Shown one piece after another: positions 34,913-44,580 of a stretch of 64,000 nucleotides of DNA. Position 1 is the first letter of the stretch; every line of letters begins with the position of its first letter. The position numbers and the translations under genes were made by a program. This DNA is from Flavobacterium gelidicaeli. GTDB lineage: Bacteria > Bacteroidota > Bacteroidia > Flavobacteriales > Flavobacteriaceae. The notes beneath the pieces were generated by a model, which was given only the letters and a program-made list of their open reading frames with translations, did not search any database and was not told the DNA's origin. The stretch covers positions 536,862 through 600,861 of the forward strand of contig NZ_JABSNK010000001.1 in assembly GCF_013294005.1 (NCBI RefSeq), given 5' to 3'.

Positions 34913-34931
34913 TGTTTCTAGCCTAGAAACA
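34913..34931. repeat. Perfect inverted repeat behind the TAC-like operon
   Basis: TGTTTCTAG, C, CTAGAAACA: two exact 9-base arms around one base. No T-tract follows on either side, so it is not a standard terminator; it may be a 3' stabiliser or mark the end of the island. Confidence 0.5.
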
Positions 34932-34959
34932 CTATGTAATATAAACTATGGTATTACTT

Positions 34960-35460
34960 TCAATACTCAATACCCAAAATCTTAAACTCCCTATCTTCTG
35001 TAGCTAATTTCAACACGGCTACAGCACCTACTTTTTTATTAATTAAGATTCTTGCTATGGGTGAGATAAACGAAATCTTGCCTTTGGCGATATTCGCTTC
35101 GTCTACTCCTACTATCTGGTACTTTTGAATCTTTTTATCGGAGCCTATTTGCATGTTTATGAGGGCACCAAATCGTATTTCGTCATGCGGTTGCTTGCTT
35201 AAGTCAACCACTTTTGCTGTGGCGATTCTTTGATTCAGCAATTGTATTTTGGCATTTATATAATTTACTGCAATGCGCCTTTCGTTTTCATCTGTGTTTG
35301 CTACTGTTTCTATTTCGTGTAACAACGTTTCTTTTTCCAGAAGTAATTCGTCCATTCCGTTTTGCGTTACGTAGTTCACCATTCCGTCAGGTAAATCAGC
35401 TCTGGGTGGAACCATTGGAATTTCTTCTTGGTCGTTTTCTTTTACAAATCCTCTGCTCAT
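34960..35460 (-). CDS. GreA/GreB-family transcription elongation factor
   Basis: A 166-residue protein. Residues 30-90 form the antiparallel coiled coil (ELLLEKETLLHEIETVA, NAKIQLLNQRIATAKVVDL) that reaches into the RNA polymerase channel. Residues 95-166 are the FKBP-like domain (RFGALINMQIGSDKKIQKYQ, IVGVDEAN, SPIARILINKKVG, FKILGIEY). The acidic tip needed for transcript cleavage is less clear than in GreA (ANTDENERR), so it may act as a Gre-like anti-backtracking or competing factor. It is a single gene with no partner nearby. Confidence 0.85.
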   Translation of the reverse strand: MSRGFVKENDQEEIPMVPPRADLPDGMVNYVTQNGMDELLLEKETLLHEIETVANTDENERRIAVNYINAKIQLLNQRIATAKVVDLSKQPHDEIRFGALINMQIGSDKKIQKYQIVGVDEANIAKGKISFISPIARILINKKVGAVAVLKLATEDREFKILGIEY

Positions 35461-35727
35461 ATTTTCTATTTTTCTACTACTAGTATCGCTCCGTTCAATG
35501 TATTTGTGGTTAATTTAACAACAAGAACAACATTCGATAACTACTAGTTTTTCATTATTAATTTTATCTATCAACCTCAGCATAACTTAATGATTATCAA
35601 ATTAAATTAGCGTATTAGCCTATAATACTAAGTTACAAAATATCCTTTTTTTGACTGCAACACTGGCGCAATCTTTAAGAAAACTTTAGCGGTTTATAGC
35701 CGTAAAACAAAAATAGTTGCAACAAAA
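35461..35727. other. Spacer between greA-like and aldehyde dehydrogenase genes
   Basis: No gene. The stretch is AT-rich and carries only the start-side sequence of the Gre-family gene on the left and the dehydrogenase terminator on the right. Confidence 0.5.
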
Positions 35728-35750
35728 AAACCCCGGAATATCCGGGGTTT
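35724..35750 (-). terminator. Rho-independent terminator after the aldehyde dehydrogenase gene
   Basis: AAACCCCGGA (35728-35737) and TCCGGGGTTT (35741-35750) form a perfect 10-bp GC-rich stem with a 3-base loop; minus-strand T-run from the A's at 35724-35730. Confidence 0.9.
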
Positions 35751-35775
35751 TAAAATGTATCTGAGTTCTTTTAGA

Positions 35776-37278
35776 TTAAAAGAAACCCATTGGTTTTTTA
35801 TCGTATGAGATCAACATGTTTTTTACAACACGGTAATGGTCTAACGCCATTTTGTGATTCTCACGTCCAAAACCTGACTCTTTTACTCCACCAAATGGTG
35901 CGTGCGCTGGGTAAGTGTGGTATTGATTTACCCATACTCTACCTGCTTGAATAGCACGTGGCACTTGGTATAATTCATGTGCATCACGAGACCAAACTCC
36001 TGCTCCTAATCCGTAAGGAGTATCGTTTGCGATTTCGATTGCTTCTTCAGTAGTACTGAATGTAGTTAATGCTACAACTGGTCCAAAAATCTCTTCTTGG
36101 AAGATACGCATTTTGTTATTTCCTTTAAGAACTGTAGGTTGGATATAGTACCCCTCAGAAAGTTCTCCTTCATAGTTTCCTGCTCCACCACCAGCAATTA
36201 CTTCAGCACCTTCTTCTTTACCAATGTTGATATAGTTAAGGATTTTTTCGTATTGTGGTTTAGATACTTGAGAACCAATCATTGTCTCTGGATCCAAAGG
36301 ATTTCCTGTTTTGATTGCTTTTAGTCTCACTTTCATTTTTTCGATAAAAAGATCAACGATGTCTTCATGTACTAAAATTCTTGTTGGAGCTGTACAAATT
36401 TCCCCTTGATTTAAAGCAAACATTAACGCTCCTTCGATTGATTTACTAAAGAAATCATCATCATGAGCTGCTACAGATGGGAAGAAAATATTAGGTGATT
36501 TACCTCCTAATTCCATTGTTACGGGAATAATGTTTTCGGCTGCATTGTGGTATACTTTCTGTCCTGTTGCTGTTGAACCTGTAAAAGATAATTTAGCAAT
36601 TCTTTTTGAAGTTGCTAGTGCTTGACCTGCTTCTGCACCAAAACCTGTTACAATGTTTAAAACTCCTGGAGGCAATAAGTCTCCAATTAATTCCATTAAC
36701 ATGATCACACTTGTAGGTGTTTGTTCCGCTGGTTTTACCACTGCAGTACATCCTGCAGCTAATGCCGGTGCTACTTTCCAAGCTAACATTAACATTGGGA
36801 AATTCCATGGAATGATTTCTCCCACTACTCCAATAGGCTCGTGTATAACGATACTCACTGTGTTTTTATCATGCTCAGCGATTGATCCTTCGTCTGCACG
36901 AATTACTCCTGCAAAATAACGGAAGTGATCTACACAGTAAGGAATATCTGCTGCACGTGATTCACGAATAGGTTTTCCGTTGTCAATTGTTTCTAGTGTT
37001 GCTAAGTATTCTGCGTTATCTTCCATCACTTGCGCGATTTTCAATAAGGCGTTGCTACGCTCTGTTGCTGATGAAGTACTCCATGACGGAAAAGCTTCGT
37101 GTGCAGCATCTAGTGCTAAGTCTATATCTTCTTGTGTTGAACGTGCTGCTTGCGTAAATACTTTACCATCTACTGGTGAAATATTATCAAAATATTGTCC
37201 TTTAACTGGATCAACAAATTTACCTCCAATAAAATTTCCGTATCTTTCTTTAAAGTCCGGTTTTGTTACATTTGCCAT
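35776..37278 (-). CDS. NAD(P)-dependent aldehyde dehydrogenase
   Basis: Oxidises an aldehyde to the acid. The 500-residue protein carries [20 protein letters not shown] in the nucleotide-binding domain, the general-base motif [11 protein letters not shown] near residue 256, the catalytic Cys in GEICTAPTR near residue 296, and the C-terminal [18 protein letters not shown]. It most resembles acetaldehyde/chloroacetaldehyde dehydrogenases such as AcoD/ExaC. An AraC-type regulator gene lies directly upstream on the same strand and the spacer holds a TACCTTTG -7 box and two AGTCCAA repeats, suggesting induction by that regulator. Confidence 0.93.
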   Translation of the reverse strand: MANVTKPDFKERYGNFIGGKFVDPVKGQYFDNISPVDGKVFTQAARSTQEDIDLALDAAHEAFPSWSTSSATERSNALLKIAQVMEDNAEYLATLETIDNGKPIRESRAADIPYCVDHFRYFAGVIRADEGSIAEHDKNTVSIVIHEPIGVVGEIIPWNFPMLMLAWKVAPALAAGCTAVVKPAEQTPTSVIMLMELIGDLLPPGVLNIVTGFGAEAGQALATSKRIAKLSFTGSTATGQKVYHNAAENIIPVTMELGGKSPNIFFPSVAAHDDDFFSKSIEGALMFALNQGEICTAPTRILVHEDIVDLFIEKMKVRLKAIKTGNPLDPETMIGSQVSKPQYEKILNYINIGKEEGAEVIAGGGAGNYEGELSEGYYIQPTVLKGNNKMRIFQEEIFGPVVALTTFSTTEEAIEIANDTPYGLGAGVWSRDAHELYQVPRAIQAGRVWVNQYHTYPAHAPFGGVKESGFGRENHKMALDHYRVVKNMLISYDKKPMGFF

Positions 37279-37337
37279 ATCTGTTTGTATTTAATTTGTT
37301 ATAATCGTTTTAAAAACGCTTTGTTTTAATTACAAGG

Positions 37338-37415
37338 CAAAGGTATCAATACACAAAACCAATTTAATTACCAATACGGTTCAAAAACTTATGAAAACAG
37401 TCCAAAAAGTCCAAC
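37338..37415 (-). promoter_or_regulatory. Promoter and possible AraC sites of the aldehyde dehydrogenase gene
   Basis: Minus-strand TACCTTTG at 37345-37338 with no good -33 element. Upstream, AGTCCAA occurs twice (37399-37405 and 37409-37415), 10 bases apart, i.e. on one face of the helix at roughly -67 to -83. This fits a class I AraC-type activation site; the assignment is inferred. Confidence 0.4.
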
Positions 37416-37481
37416 TAAGCTACTTTTTATTCGAATAAAATTAGTATTTAATTGTTTTTCAGTGCTTTAAAAATAATCGCG

Positions 37482-38321
37482 CTATTGCAAAATATCCACT
37501 GGACTTATTCCAAATTTATTTTTGAAGGCTATACTAAAGTTAGACAGGTTGTTATAACCCGCGTCTAAATAAATGTCTGAAGGTTTTAAGACTCCTTCTT
37601 GCAATAAATCTTTGGCTCTTTGAAGACGCTTGTCTTGCAACCACTTTCCAGGTGCTTCTTTATATTCTAAGGTAAAATGACGCTTGAAGGTAGACAAACT
37701 CATATTGCATAAAAACGCAATCTCTTCTAGTTTTAGGTTCGAATAAACGTTACTCTCTATCACATTTTTAAATGGCGAAACTTCATTAGAGATCAAAGAA
37801 TGTAAGAAATCTTCAAATGCCCCTTTGTACTTCGCCAAAAGGTACAGCATGATTTCCTCAAATTTTATCTCTAATAAATTAGCACTATACGCTGAATTAT
37901 CCAGATGAAGAATAGAAAGCGAATTCAAGAACGACCCTATATAATCATCATTCTCTATAACAAAGTAGGCTACCTCGTTTGTGTACGGCTGTGTATTTTT
38001 AGTATGCTTTTTTAAAAATTTTAAAAGTTGGTGTTCTGAAAAAAAGAACAGCTTGCAGTAATAAATCGTTTCTGTGTCTAATAATTCAGTCCACAACCAG
38101 TTTCCCTTTTTTAATAGTAGCGATTGCTGGCTGTTGACCGCAATTGAAGTATCCCCAAAATGGACCTGCTTCTTCCCTACTTGCAAAAAGCTGAACATGT
38201 TCATGCTCAAGTTTACTTTGCTTTTTACAACATCACTCGTCATTTTAAAATCATACACGAGTAAGCCTTCATTTACTTCTTTCTCTTTTATATAGATTTC
38301 AGGAATATTTTCTATTGGCAT
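37482..38321 (-). CDS. AraC-family transcriptional regulator
   Basis: A 279-residue regulator. Residues 1-170 form a cupin-like sensing domain of the AraC_N type without a recognisable ligand motif. Residues 180-279 contain two helix-turn-helix motifs: LKLEEIAFLCNMSLSTFKRH, and PSDIYLDAGYNNLSNFSIAFK followed by NKFGISPVD, the usual AraC signature ending. It precedes the aldehyde dehydrogenase gene on the same strand (203-base spacer), its likely target. It begins 27 bases after the LpxR-like gene and may be reached by read-through from that operon. Confidence 0.88.
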   Translation of the reverse strand: MPIENIPEIYIKEKEVNEGLLVYDFKMTSDVVKSKVNLSMNMFSFLQVGKKQVHFGDTSIAVNSQQSLLLKKGNWLWTELLDTETIYYCKLFFFSEHQLLKFLKKHTKNTQPYTNEVAYFVIENDDYIGSFLNSLSILHLDNSAYSANLLEIKFEEIMLYLLAKYKGAFEDFLHSLISNEVSPFKNVIESNVYSNLKLEEIAFLCNMSLSTFKRHFTLEYKEAPGKWLQDKRLQRAKDLLQEGVLKPSDIYLDAGYNNLSNFSIAFKNKFGISPVDILQ

Positions 38322-38348
38322 GAATTCTTATTTAATTAGGATCTTAAA

Positions 38349-39284
38349 TTACTTTAGCAAATACGAAACTCCAATAGAGCCGTAAAAATAGCCCGAATTT
38401 GTAGGATGATGCAATTCGCGACCGCGATACATAAAAACATACGAAAGGTTGAGTTTGTTTTTTCTGTATTTAAAACCCGCTTCTCCATTGAAACGTAAAG
38501 GCACTAACTTAAATGTAACTGGACTATTATCATTAAAAAGGCTACCTTGAATGGTGGCGTCATACAGTTGATAATTAATACTAGGTGCAATATAAAAGTA
38601 AAATTCACTTTCAGCACTACCTACAGCGCCACCGTATAAATTAGAATTATAAACGGGAGCCAACTTTTTAAAACCTATTCTACTAACAAAACCAGTAGTA
38701 ACTCCAGTGAAAATCGTCCCTAAACTTGCTTCTGATCGAAAATGAAAATCAACAAAATCACTTTTTACACTTGAAAAAAGCTTTTTTGAAAATAAAAAAT
38801 GTGTTTGAATCGCAAGTGCATTCTGAATTTGATATTCCCAACCAAATACTTCTTTATATCCCACTAAATCGTGAAAGGATTTTTGAGTTTCTTGCCCAAA
38901 AGCATTTTGACCTAAATAGCCTAAACGCAAATCCATTTTTAAAACCGACTCGTTTTTATAAAAAAAGGTTTTTCCAAACTCTCCAAAAAGATAACCCGCA
39001 TACGGCCTATCCATTATTTCTTTCTCAGGCGTATTTATAAATCTTGGCGTATAAATATATTGCCCTACTCTAAACTCGGTTGTTTTTTTATGGATTTTAG
39101 AATTTTGGTTTTTAGATACATATTTATAAAAAAGCTCTAAGCCATTTGTATAATACATATCATACTTAGACGACGTGTACAAATCATTATCGGTTATAAT
39201 TCCGAATTCAGACCCACTATTTTGACTCCAAACTTGAGCAGTTAAGAGAAAAAATAATATAATATAACTGTTTTTAAAACCCAT
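38349..39284 (-). CDS. LpxR-family (DUF2219) outer-membrane lipid A deacylase-like protein
   Basis: A 311-residue protein with a signal peptide (residues 1-20, ending VWSQ) and an outer-membrane beta-barrel. LpxR family features: FGIITDNDLYTSSKYDMYYT near residues 28-47, NGL, then DRPYAGYLFGEFG near 92-104, and a barrel-type last strand YGSIGVSYLLK. LpxR removes the 3'-acyloxyacyl part of lipid A; activity here is inferred. It starts directly after the mtgA stop codon (TAG-ATG, no gap), so it is in the mtgA operon. Confidence 0.8.
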   Translation of the reverse strand: MGFKNSYIILFFLLTAQVWSQNSGSEFGIITDNDLYTSSKYDMYYTNGLELFYKYVSKNQNSKIHKKTTEFRVGQYIYTPRFINTPEKEIMDRPYAGYLFGEFGKTFFYKNESVLKMDLRLGYLGQNAFGQETQKSFHDLVGYKEVFGWEYQIQNALAIQTHFLFSKKLFSSVKSDFVDFHFRSEASLGTIFTGVTTGFVSRIGFKKLAPVYNSNLYGGAVGSAESEFYFYIAPSINYQLYDATIQGSLFNDNSPVTFKLVPLRFNGEAGFKYRKNKLNLSYVFMYRGRELHHPTNSGYFYGSIGVSYLLK

Positions 39285-40043
39285 CTAATAATTGATTTTA
39301 CCTACTGTTCTCATGACACGCATTATCTTCTTTTTTCTATTATTAATATAACTAGAAGAACTTGTGGCTGTAAATCGTCTTGGACTTGGTAAAATTGCAG
39401 CTATTCCTGCAGCTTGTATTGGTGTTAAATTAGCCGCATCTTTTCGGTACCAATGTTGAGCCGCTGCTTGGGCACCATAAACACCATCCCCCATTTCTAT
39501 ACTATTCAAATAAACTTCCATGATGCGCTCTTTACCCCAAATGAGCTCAATTAAAACTGTAAAATAAGCTTCGAGCCCTTTACGTAAATAACTACGACCT
39601 TGCCATAGAAAAACGTTTTTTGCTGTTTGTTGTGAAATCGTACTCCCGCCTTTAATTTTTCGACCACGTGAGTTGCTTTTATAAGCTTTTTGCATGGCTC
39701 CAAAATCAAAACCATTGTGTGACAAAAACATTCCGTCCTCGCTCGCAATAACCGCTTTTTGTAAATTAATAGAAATATTTTCTAGAGGCTCCCAGTCATG
39801 GCTGCATATTGCTTCCTTATCTGCTTTTTTATGTTCAATTGCCCGTATAGCCATCAATGGAGTAAAAGGAACAGGAACAAATTTATAAAGAACTACAAAA
39901 AACAATGACACTGCTATAAAGTAAAGCACTATTTTAAAAATAAACTTCATTACTTTACTCATAAAACTCCCCTCATTTTTCTTTGTAGTTTTTTTAATTG
40001 GTTTCTTTTTGATGTTCTTTGTTGGTGTAGTTTTTATCCCCAT
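39285..40043 (-). CDS. mtgA: Monofunctional peptidoglycan glycosyltransferase
   Basis: Polymerises lipid II into glycan strands. The 252-residue protein has a Lys-rich cytosolic start ([17 protein letters not shown]), one membrane helix near residues 33-55, and a GT51 domain with the five conserved boxes: [13 protein letters not shown] (catalytic Glu), [50 protein letters not shown] and [18 protein letters not shown]. No transpeptidase domain. Start ATG 40043 overlaps the stop of the upstream oxidoreductase gene (TAATG), so longer starts are rejected. Confidence 0.94.
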   Translation of the reverse strand: MGIKTTPTKNIKKKPIKKTTKKNEGSFMSKVMKFIFKIVLYFIAVSLFFVVLYKFVPVPFTPLMAIRAIEHKKADKEAICSHDWEPLENISINLQKAVIASEDGMFLSHNGFDFGAMQKAYKSNSRGRKIKGGSTISQQTAKNVFLWQGRSYLRKGLEAYFTVLIELIWGKERIMEVYLNSIEMGDGVYGAQAAAQHWYRKDAANLTPIQAAGIAAILPSPRRFTATSSSSYINNRKKKIMRVMRTVGKINY

Positions 40044-41155
40044 TATATTAAATCTGCTAATTCTTTTCCTATTAAACTTCCTATTGCCACTCCCATTCCT
40101 CCTAATCGCACACCGCAATAAACATTTTCAGACAATTGTGAGACAATAGGATTTTTACTGTTTCCAATTCCCATGATACCGCTCCATCTGTGTGCAACTT
40201 TAAAATCTTGGTTTGGCAAAATTACTTCTTTTAATAACTGTTCCAATTTATTTTGAATAATTTCCGTTTGCGCAAATTCAGTTGTAGTTTCAGTATCAAA
40301 ATCCAAGTTTCTACCGCCACCCAATAGTATTTTATCGCCTATATTTCTAAAATAATAATAGCCACGATCTAAATGGAAAGTGCCTTTTATGTCTAAATTC
40401 GCTATAGGATCCGTAATTAAAACTTGCGCTCTTGCTGGTTTGACAGCCCCGTTTGTAATTTGGCTCGAAAAACCATTCGTTGCAAACAACACTTTTTTTG
40501 AAATAAAACTAAAATCTCCTAAAACAACTTCTACACCATTTCCTTTTTCTAGAAATGAAGTAACCGCTTGTTGATTTAATATCAAAATATTTTCTGCGTA
40601 AGCGTTTTTCAACAATGCTTGCATCATATTTCCAGTATCAATTTGCGCTTCAAACGGATTAAAAATTAAATATTCATGAATCCCTTTAAAATCAAAACGA
40701 TCAACTTCTTTTGCAAAAACAGCGGTCTTAAATAAGGGCTTTAAAATCTCATTTATAAAAGGCAACTTGCTCATACATTCCGTGTAAGAGCTTTCATCTT
40801 TGTTTAAAAAAAGCTCATAACCTCCATATGGTTTGAAATCTATCACAGCATCACCTAATCTTTTTCTTAACAACTGTAATCCTTGCCAACGTTTTTCAAT
40901 AAGAGAAACTACCTCTTGTTCAGTATGTGATTTTAGATCCTCTATAATTTCTGACAGGCTTCCAAAACAAGCAAAACCAGCATTTTTAGTACTCGCTCCA
41001 TGTGGTAACATCCCTTTTTCAAGAACTAGAATTTTACTATCTGGAAATCTTTCGCGCAAGCGCAATGCAGCATGTAAACCTACAATTCCGCTTCCTACAA
41101 CTGTATAATCAACATTAGAAAACCAATTTTTTAACTCCCAATAGCTTAGTTGCAT
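40043..41155 (-). CDS. FAD-dependent oxidoreductase (DAO family)
   Basis: A 370-residue flavoenzyme of the glycine/D-amino-acid-oxidase group. The FAD-binding Rossmann motif is [20 protein letters not shown] near residues 17-36. Next come [20 protein letters not shown], where an FAD-binding strand leads into the GAS(T) segment, and the C-terminal [20 protein letters not shown] that closes over the flavin. Substrate unknown. It heads an operon with mtgA and the LpxR-like gene, with a one-base stop/start overlap to mtgA. Confidence 0.85.
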   Translation of the reverse strand: MQLSYWELKNWFSNVDYTVVGSGIVGLHAALRLRERFPDSKILVLEKGMLPHGASTKNAGFACFGSLSEIIEDLKSHTEQEVVSLIEKRWQGLQLLRKRLGDAVIDFKPYGGYELFLNKDESSYTECMSKLPFINEILKPLFKTAVFAKEVDRFDFKGIHEYLIFNPFEAQIDTGNMMQALLKNAYAENILILNQQAVTSFLEKGNGVEVVLGDFSFISKKVLFATNGFSSQITNGAVKPARAQVLITDPIANLDIKGTFHLDRGYYYFRNIGDKILLGGGRNLDFDTETTTEFAQTEIIQNKLEQLLKEVILPNQDFKVAHRWSGIMGIGNSKNPIVSQLSENVYCGVRLGGMGVAIGSLIGKELADLI

Positions 41156-41281
41156 GCTTTAATTTTTTATAAAAATAATATTTTAAATGAATAAAATAAC
41201 ATTTAGAAATAGTTAACAAAATCTCCCACTCCATTTTAGAATAAAATTGTACTTTTAAAATCCAAAAATAATTTTATTTTC

Positions 41282-43183
41282 ATGAAAAAAATTCTTCTTA
41301 CAACACTAACAATGATGAGTTTAAGCGCAATTAGCCAAAACGTTATGTCTCCAGAATTACTCTGGAAATTAGGGAGGGTATCTCCTTTAGGCATTTCAAA
41401 AGACAGTAAAAATATCGTTTATAAGGTAACCACTCCTTCTATTGAAGAGAATAAATCTTCTTCAAAATACTATACCGTTCCCGTAAATGGTGGAAATGCA
41501 ACCGAAGTAAAAGACTATGAAGGTCTGGTTGCCGACAAAAATATTTCGCCCGACTCCAAATACCTAGTTTATAATGAAGAGGTAAAAATCAACAACGTTA
41601 ACGGAAAAGATTTTTATCCCGAATTAGAAAAATCAGAAGTACAAATTTATGATGGCTTAGATTACCGTCATTGGGATACTTGGAATGAAGGTAAATTCAA
41701 CCACGTATTTTACAAAGAAACAAAAACCGATGCAACCGGAATTGATATTTTAAAAGGCGAAGCATACGATAGTCCGCAAAAACCCTTTGGAGGTGACGAA
41801 GATTACATTTGGTCACCAGATAGTAAAAGTATTTTTTATGTATCAAAGAAAAAAGCAGGAACTCAATATGCCATTTCTACCAATACAAATATTTTTGAAT
41901 ACAATCTTGAAACAGGAAAAACAGTAAATAGAACTGAAGAAAACCTAGGTTATGATACTGCGCCACAATTTTCGCCTTCTGGAAATCTTACTTATTTACA
42001 AATGAAACGTGACGGGTATGAAGCGGATAAAAATGACATAATTGTTGATTTTAAAGGCATAAAAATGAACCTCACTGCAAACTGGGACGGAACTGTAGAT
42101 AGTTTTAAATGGAGTATTGATGGTAAAAAAATCTATTTTATTGCTGCAGTTGACGGAACAAAACAATTATTTGAAGTAAATTTTCCTGGATTGACAAAAA
42201 TAGCCATCATGGTAAATCAAGTCACTAACGGTGATTTTGATGTAAATGAAATTATTGGTTTCTCAGGTAACAATGTTCTAGTAACAAGAGGCGACATGAA
42301 TCATGCTGCTGAGATTTTTTCATATGATCTAAAGAAAAATACTTGGAAACAAATCACGAATGTAAATACTGAAGTTTACAGCTCTTTGGCGTTAAGCAAA
42401 ACCGAAAGAAGATATATAACAACTACCGATGGTAAAAAAATGCTAGTTTGGGTGATTTTACCTCCTAATTTTGATGCAACAAAAAAATACCCTACACTTT
42501 TATATTGTCAAGGTGGACCACAAAGTGCTTTGACACAATTTTATTCTTTCCGTTGGAATTTTCAATTAATGGCAGCAAACGGGTATATTGTTGTAGCACC
42601 TAACCGTCGTGGAATGCCAGGACACGGAGTAGAATGGAATGAAGCAATCAGTAAAGATTGGGGTGGCCAGGTAATGGACGATTATTTATCAGCAATTGAT
42701 GATGTAAGCAAAGAAAGCTATGTTGACAAAAGCCGTTTAGGATGTGTAGGTGCTAGTTATGGTGGTTATTCTGCATTTTATTTAGCCGGAATTCACAACA
42801 ACCGTTTCAAGACATTTATCGCTCACGATGGTGTTTTTAATACGCAAAGTATGTTTGGTACTACTGAAGAAGTTTTCTTTAACAACTGGGATTTTGGTGG
42901 TGCTTACTGGGAAAAAGACAATGCGGTTGCTCAAAAAACATATACTATTTTTAACCCAATTTCATTAGTGGATAAATGGAATACTCCTATTTTAATTATC
43001 CAAGGAGGTAAGGATTTTAGAGTACCAATAGGGCAAGGACAAGAAGCATTTCAAGCAGCACAATTGCGTGGTATAAAAAGTAGATTTTTATATTTTCCAG
43101 AAGAAAACCACTGGGTTTTAAAACCACAAAATGCACAAGTATGGCAAAAAGAATTCTTTAAATGGCTAAAAGAAACATTGTAG
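41282..43183 (+). CDS. S9-family prolyl-oligopeptidase-type peptidase
   Basis: A 633-residue exported serine peptidase. Residues 1-19 form a signal peptide (LSAIS-QN). Residues 25-370 are a beta-propeller of WD40-like repeats (DYIWSPDSKSIFYVSKKK and similar), and residues 390-633 are the alpha/beta-hydrolase. The triad is Ser in GASYGGYSAF near 492, Asp in GGKDFRVP near 577 and His in EENHWVLKP near 609. It resembles flavobacterial dipeptidyl/acylaminoacyl peptidases used for oligopeptide breakdown in the periplasm. A hairpin follows the stop. Confidence 0.92.
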   Translation: MKKILLTTLTMMSLSAISQNVMSPELLWKLGRVSPLGISKDSKNIVYKVTTPSIEENKSSSKYYTVPVNGGNATEVKDYEGLVADKNISPDSKYLVYNEEVKINNVNGKDFYPELEKSEVQIYDGLDYRHWDTWNEGKFNHVFYKETKTDATGIDILKGEAYDSPQKPFGGDEDYIWSPDSKSIFYVSKKKAGTQYAISTNTNIFEYNLETGKTVNRTEENLGYDTAPQFSPSGNLTYLQMKRDGYEADKNDIIVDFKGIKMNLTANWDGTVDSFKWSIDGKKIYFIAAVDGTKQLFEVNFPGLTKIAIMVNQVTNGDFDVNEIIGFSGNNVLVTRGDMNHAAEIFSYDLKKNTWKQITNVNTEVYSSLALSKTERRYITTTDGKKMLVWVILPPNFDATKKYPTLLYCQGGPQSALTQFYSFRWNFQLMAANGYIVVAPNRRGMPGHGVEWNEAISKDWGGQVMDDYLSAIDDVSKESYVDKSRLGCVGASYGGYSAFYLAGIHNNRFKTFIAHDGVFNTQSMFGTTEEVFFNNWDFGGAYWEKDNAVAQKTYTIFNPISLVDKWNTPILIIQGGKDFRVPIGQGQEAFQAAQLRGIKSRFLYFPEENHWVLKPQNAQVWQKEFFKWLKETL

Positions 43184-43205
43184 TACACTATGAAATGTTA
43201 AAGTC

Positions 43206-43236
43206 AAGCCGATAATGTAACAATATTGGCTTTTGT
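43206..43236 (+). terminator. Hairpin terminator after the S9 peptidase gene
   Basis: AAGCCGATA (43206-43214) pairs with TATTGGCTT (43224-43232, one G-T), followed by TT. Confidence 0.6.
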
Positions 43237-43267
43237 TAAACCAATAATAAAATTTAAATAACAATAC

Positions 43268-44464
43268 ATGTATAAATTTCCAATAAAAAACTTGTTCATC
43301 GCATCAGCATTGGTGTTAAGTATGAGCACTGTTTCAGCACAAGACGGATTAGTAAATTCCTTAAAAGTAAACATCAGCGCAAAAAGTGCTGAAAGCTTCA
43401 ATTTTACAGATGTTATCAATCTTGCAAACACTTCAGTAAAGAATCAAGGTTCATCAGGAACTTGCTGGAGCTACTCTACTAATTCTTATTTAGAGTCGGA
43501 AATGATTCGACAAGGAAAACAACCCGTTGAACTTTCACAAGTTTTTTCGGCACGTAATGCTTATGTTGAAAAAGGTAAAAATTATGTGCGCATGCATGGA
43601 GCCGTAACGTTAGGAGACGGAGGAGAATTACATGATGTAACAAACATGTTTAGAAAATACGGAGCGGTACCCCAATCAGTGTATAGCGGATTAAATTACG
43701 GTACTACAAAAAATAAATTTGCTGAAATGTCAGGTATCACCGAAGCATTATTAGCAGCGGTTGTAAAAAATCCAAATGGCGAACTTACTCCAAATTGGGA
43801 AAAAGCATACGCAGCAGTTATCGATTCTTACTTAGGAGAAGTTCCGAAAAACTTTGATTATAAAGGAAAAAATTATACCCCACAAACTTTTGCTAAAGAA
43901 GTAGTTGGTATTAATCCTGATGAATATGTTGAGTTTGCTTCTTATTCAACTGAGCCTTACTATGCTAAAACAATGATGATGGTTCCTGACAACTGGTCAT
44001 TTGATTTAGTCTACAACGTAAAAATGAATGACATGACTGCAATTATTGATAACGCATTAAAAAGCGGTTTTACTGTGGCGTGGGCATCTGATGTTAGTGA
44101 AAAAAGTTTTAGCTGGAAAAACGGTGTTGCTTATGTTCCTACTAAAAAGTTTGAAGACATGACAACAGACGAAAAAGAAAACATGTTCAATGGCCCTAAA
44201 CCAGAATTAGAAATCACTGAAGAATTGCGTCAAAAAGCTTTTGACAACTACCAAACTACAGATGATCACGCGATGCACATTGTAGGACTTGCCAAAGACC
44301 AAACTGGAAAAGAATATTATATTGTTAAAAACTCTTGGGGAGCTACAAATGATTACAAAGGGTATTTATATGTGACTAAAAATTTTGTTAAATACAAAAC
44401 AACTTCTTTTATGGTAAACAAAGCAGGAATTCCTTCTGACATTTCTAAAAAATTAGGCGTTTAA
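43268..44464 (+). CDS. C1-family (papain-like, bleomycin-hydrolase type) peptidase, exported
   Basis: A 398-residue cysteine peptidase. Residues 1-25 are a signal peptide (LVLSMSTVSAQD). The active site is complete: Cys in NQGSSGTCWSYSTNSYLES near residue 66, His in TDDHAMHIVGLAKDQ near 338 and Asn in YIVKNSWGATND near 359. The layout matches aminopeptidase C/bleomycin-hydrolase enzymes, which are usually cytosolic; here the protein is exported. It lies between the S9 peptidase and the hybrid kinase on the same strand and may work with the former in peptide degradation. Confidence 0.9.
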   Translation: MYKFPIKNLFIASALVLSMSTVSAQDGLVNSLKVNISAKSAESFNFTDVINLANTSVKNQGSSGTCWSYSTNSYLESEMIRQGKQPVELSQVFSARNAYVEKGKNYVRMHGAVTLGDGGELHDVTNMFRKYGAVPQSVYSGLNYGTTKNKFAEMSGITEALLAAVVKNPNGELTPNWEKAYAAVIDSYLGEVPKNFDYKGKNYTPQTFAKEVVGINPDEYVEFASYSTEPYYAKTMMMVPDNWSFDLVYNVKMNDMTAIIDNALKSGFTVAWASDVSEKSFSWKNGVAYVPTKKFEDMTTDEKENMFNGPKPELEITEELRQKAFDNYQTTDDHAMHIVGLAKDQTGKEYYIVKNSWGATNDYKGYLYVTKNFVKYKTTSFMVNKAGIPSDISKKLGV

Positions 44465-44580
44465 GTTAATTGAAACACTACTTCCTTAATCATTAAGTGA
44501 TAAAGCAGTAGCAATCGAATAAGCCTTAAATACTTAAAAAAATAATACAATTTAAATCTACCCCGCACTAATTTAAAAAA

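Noticed and set aside
29542..35500. Attachment-site repeats expected if the island at tRNA-Ala were an integrative element
   Set aside because: No copy of the tRNA 3' end and no integrase gene found by eye, so no mobile element is claimed.
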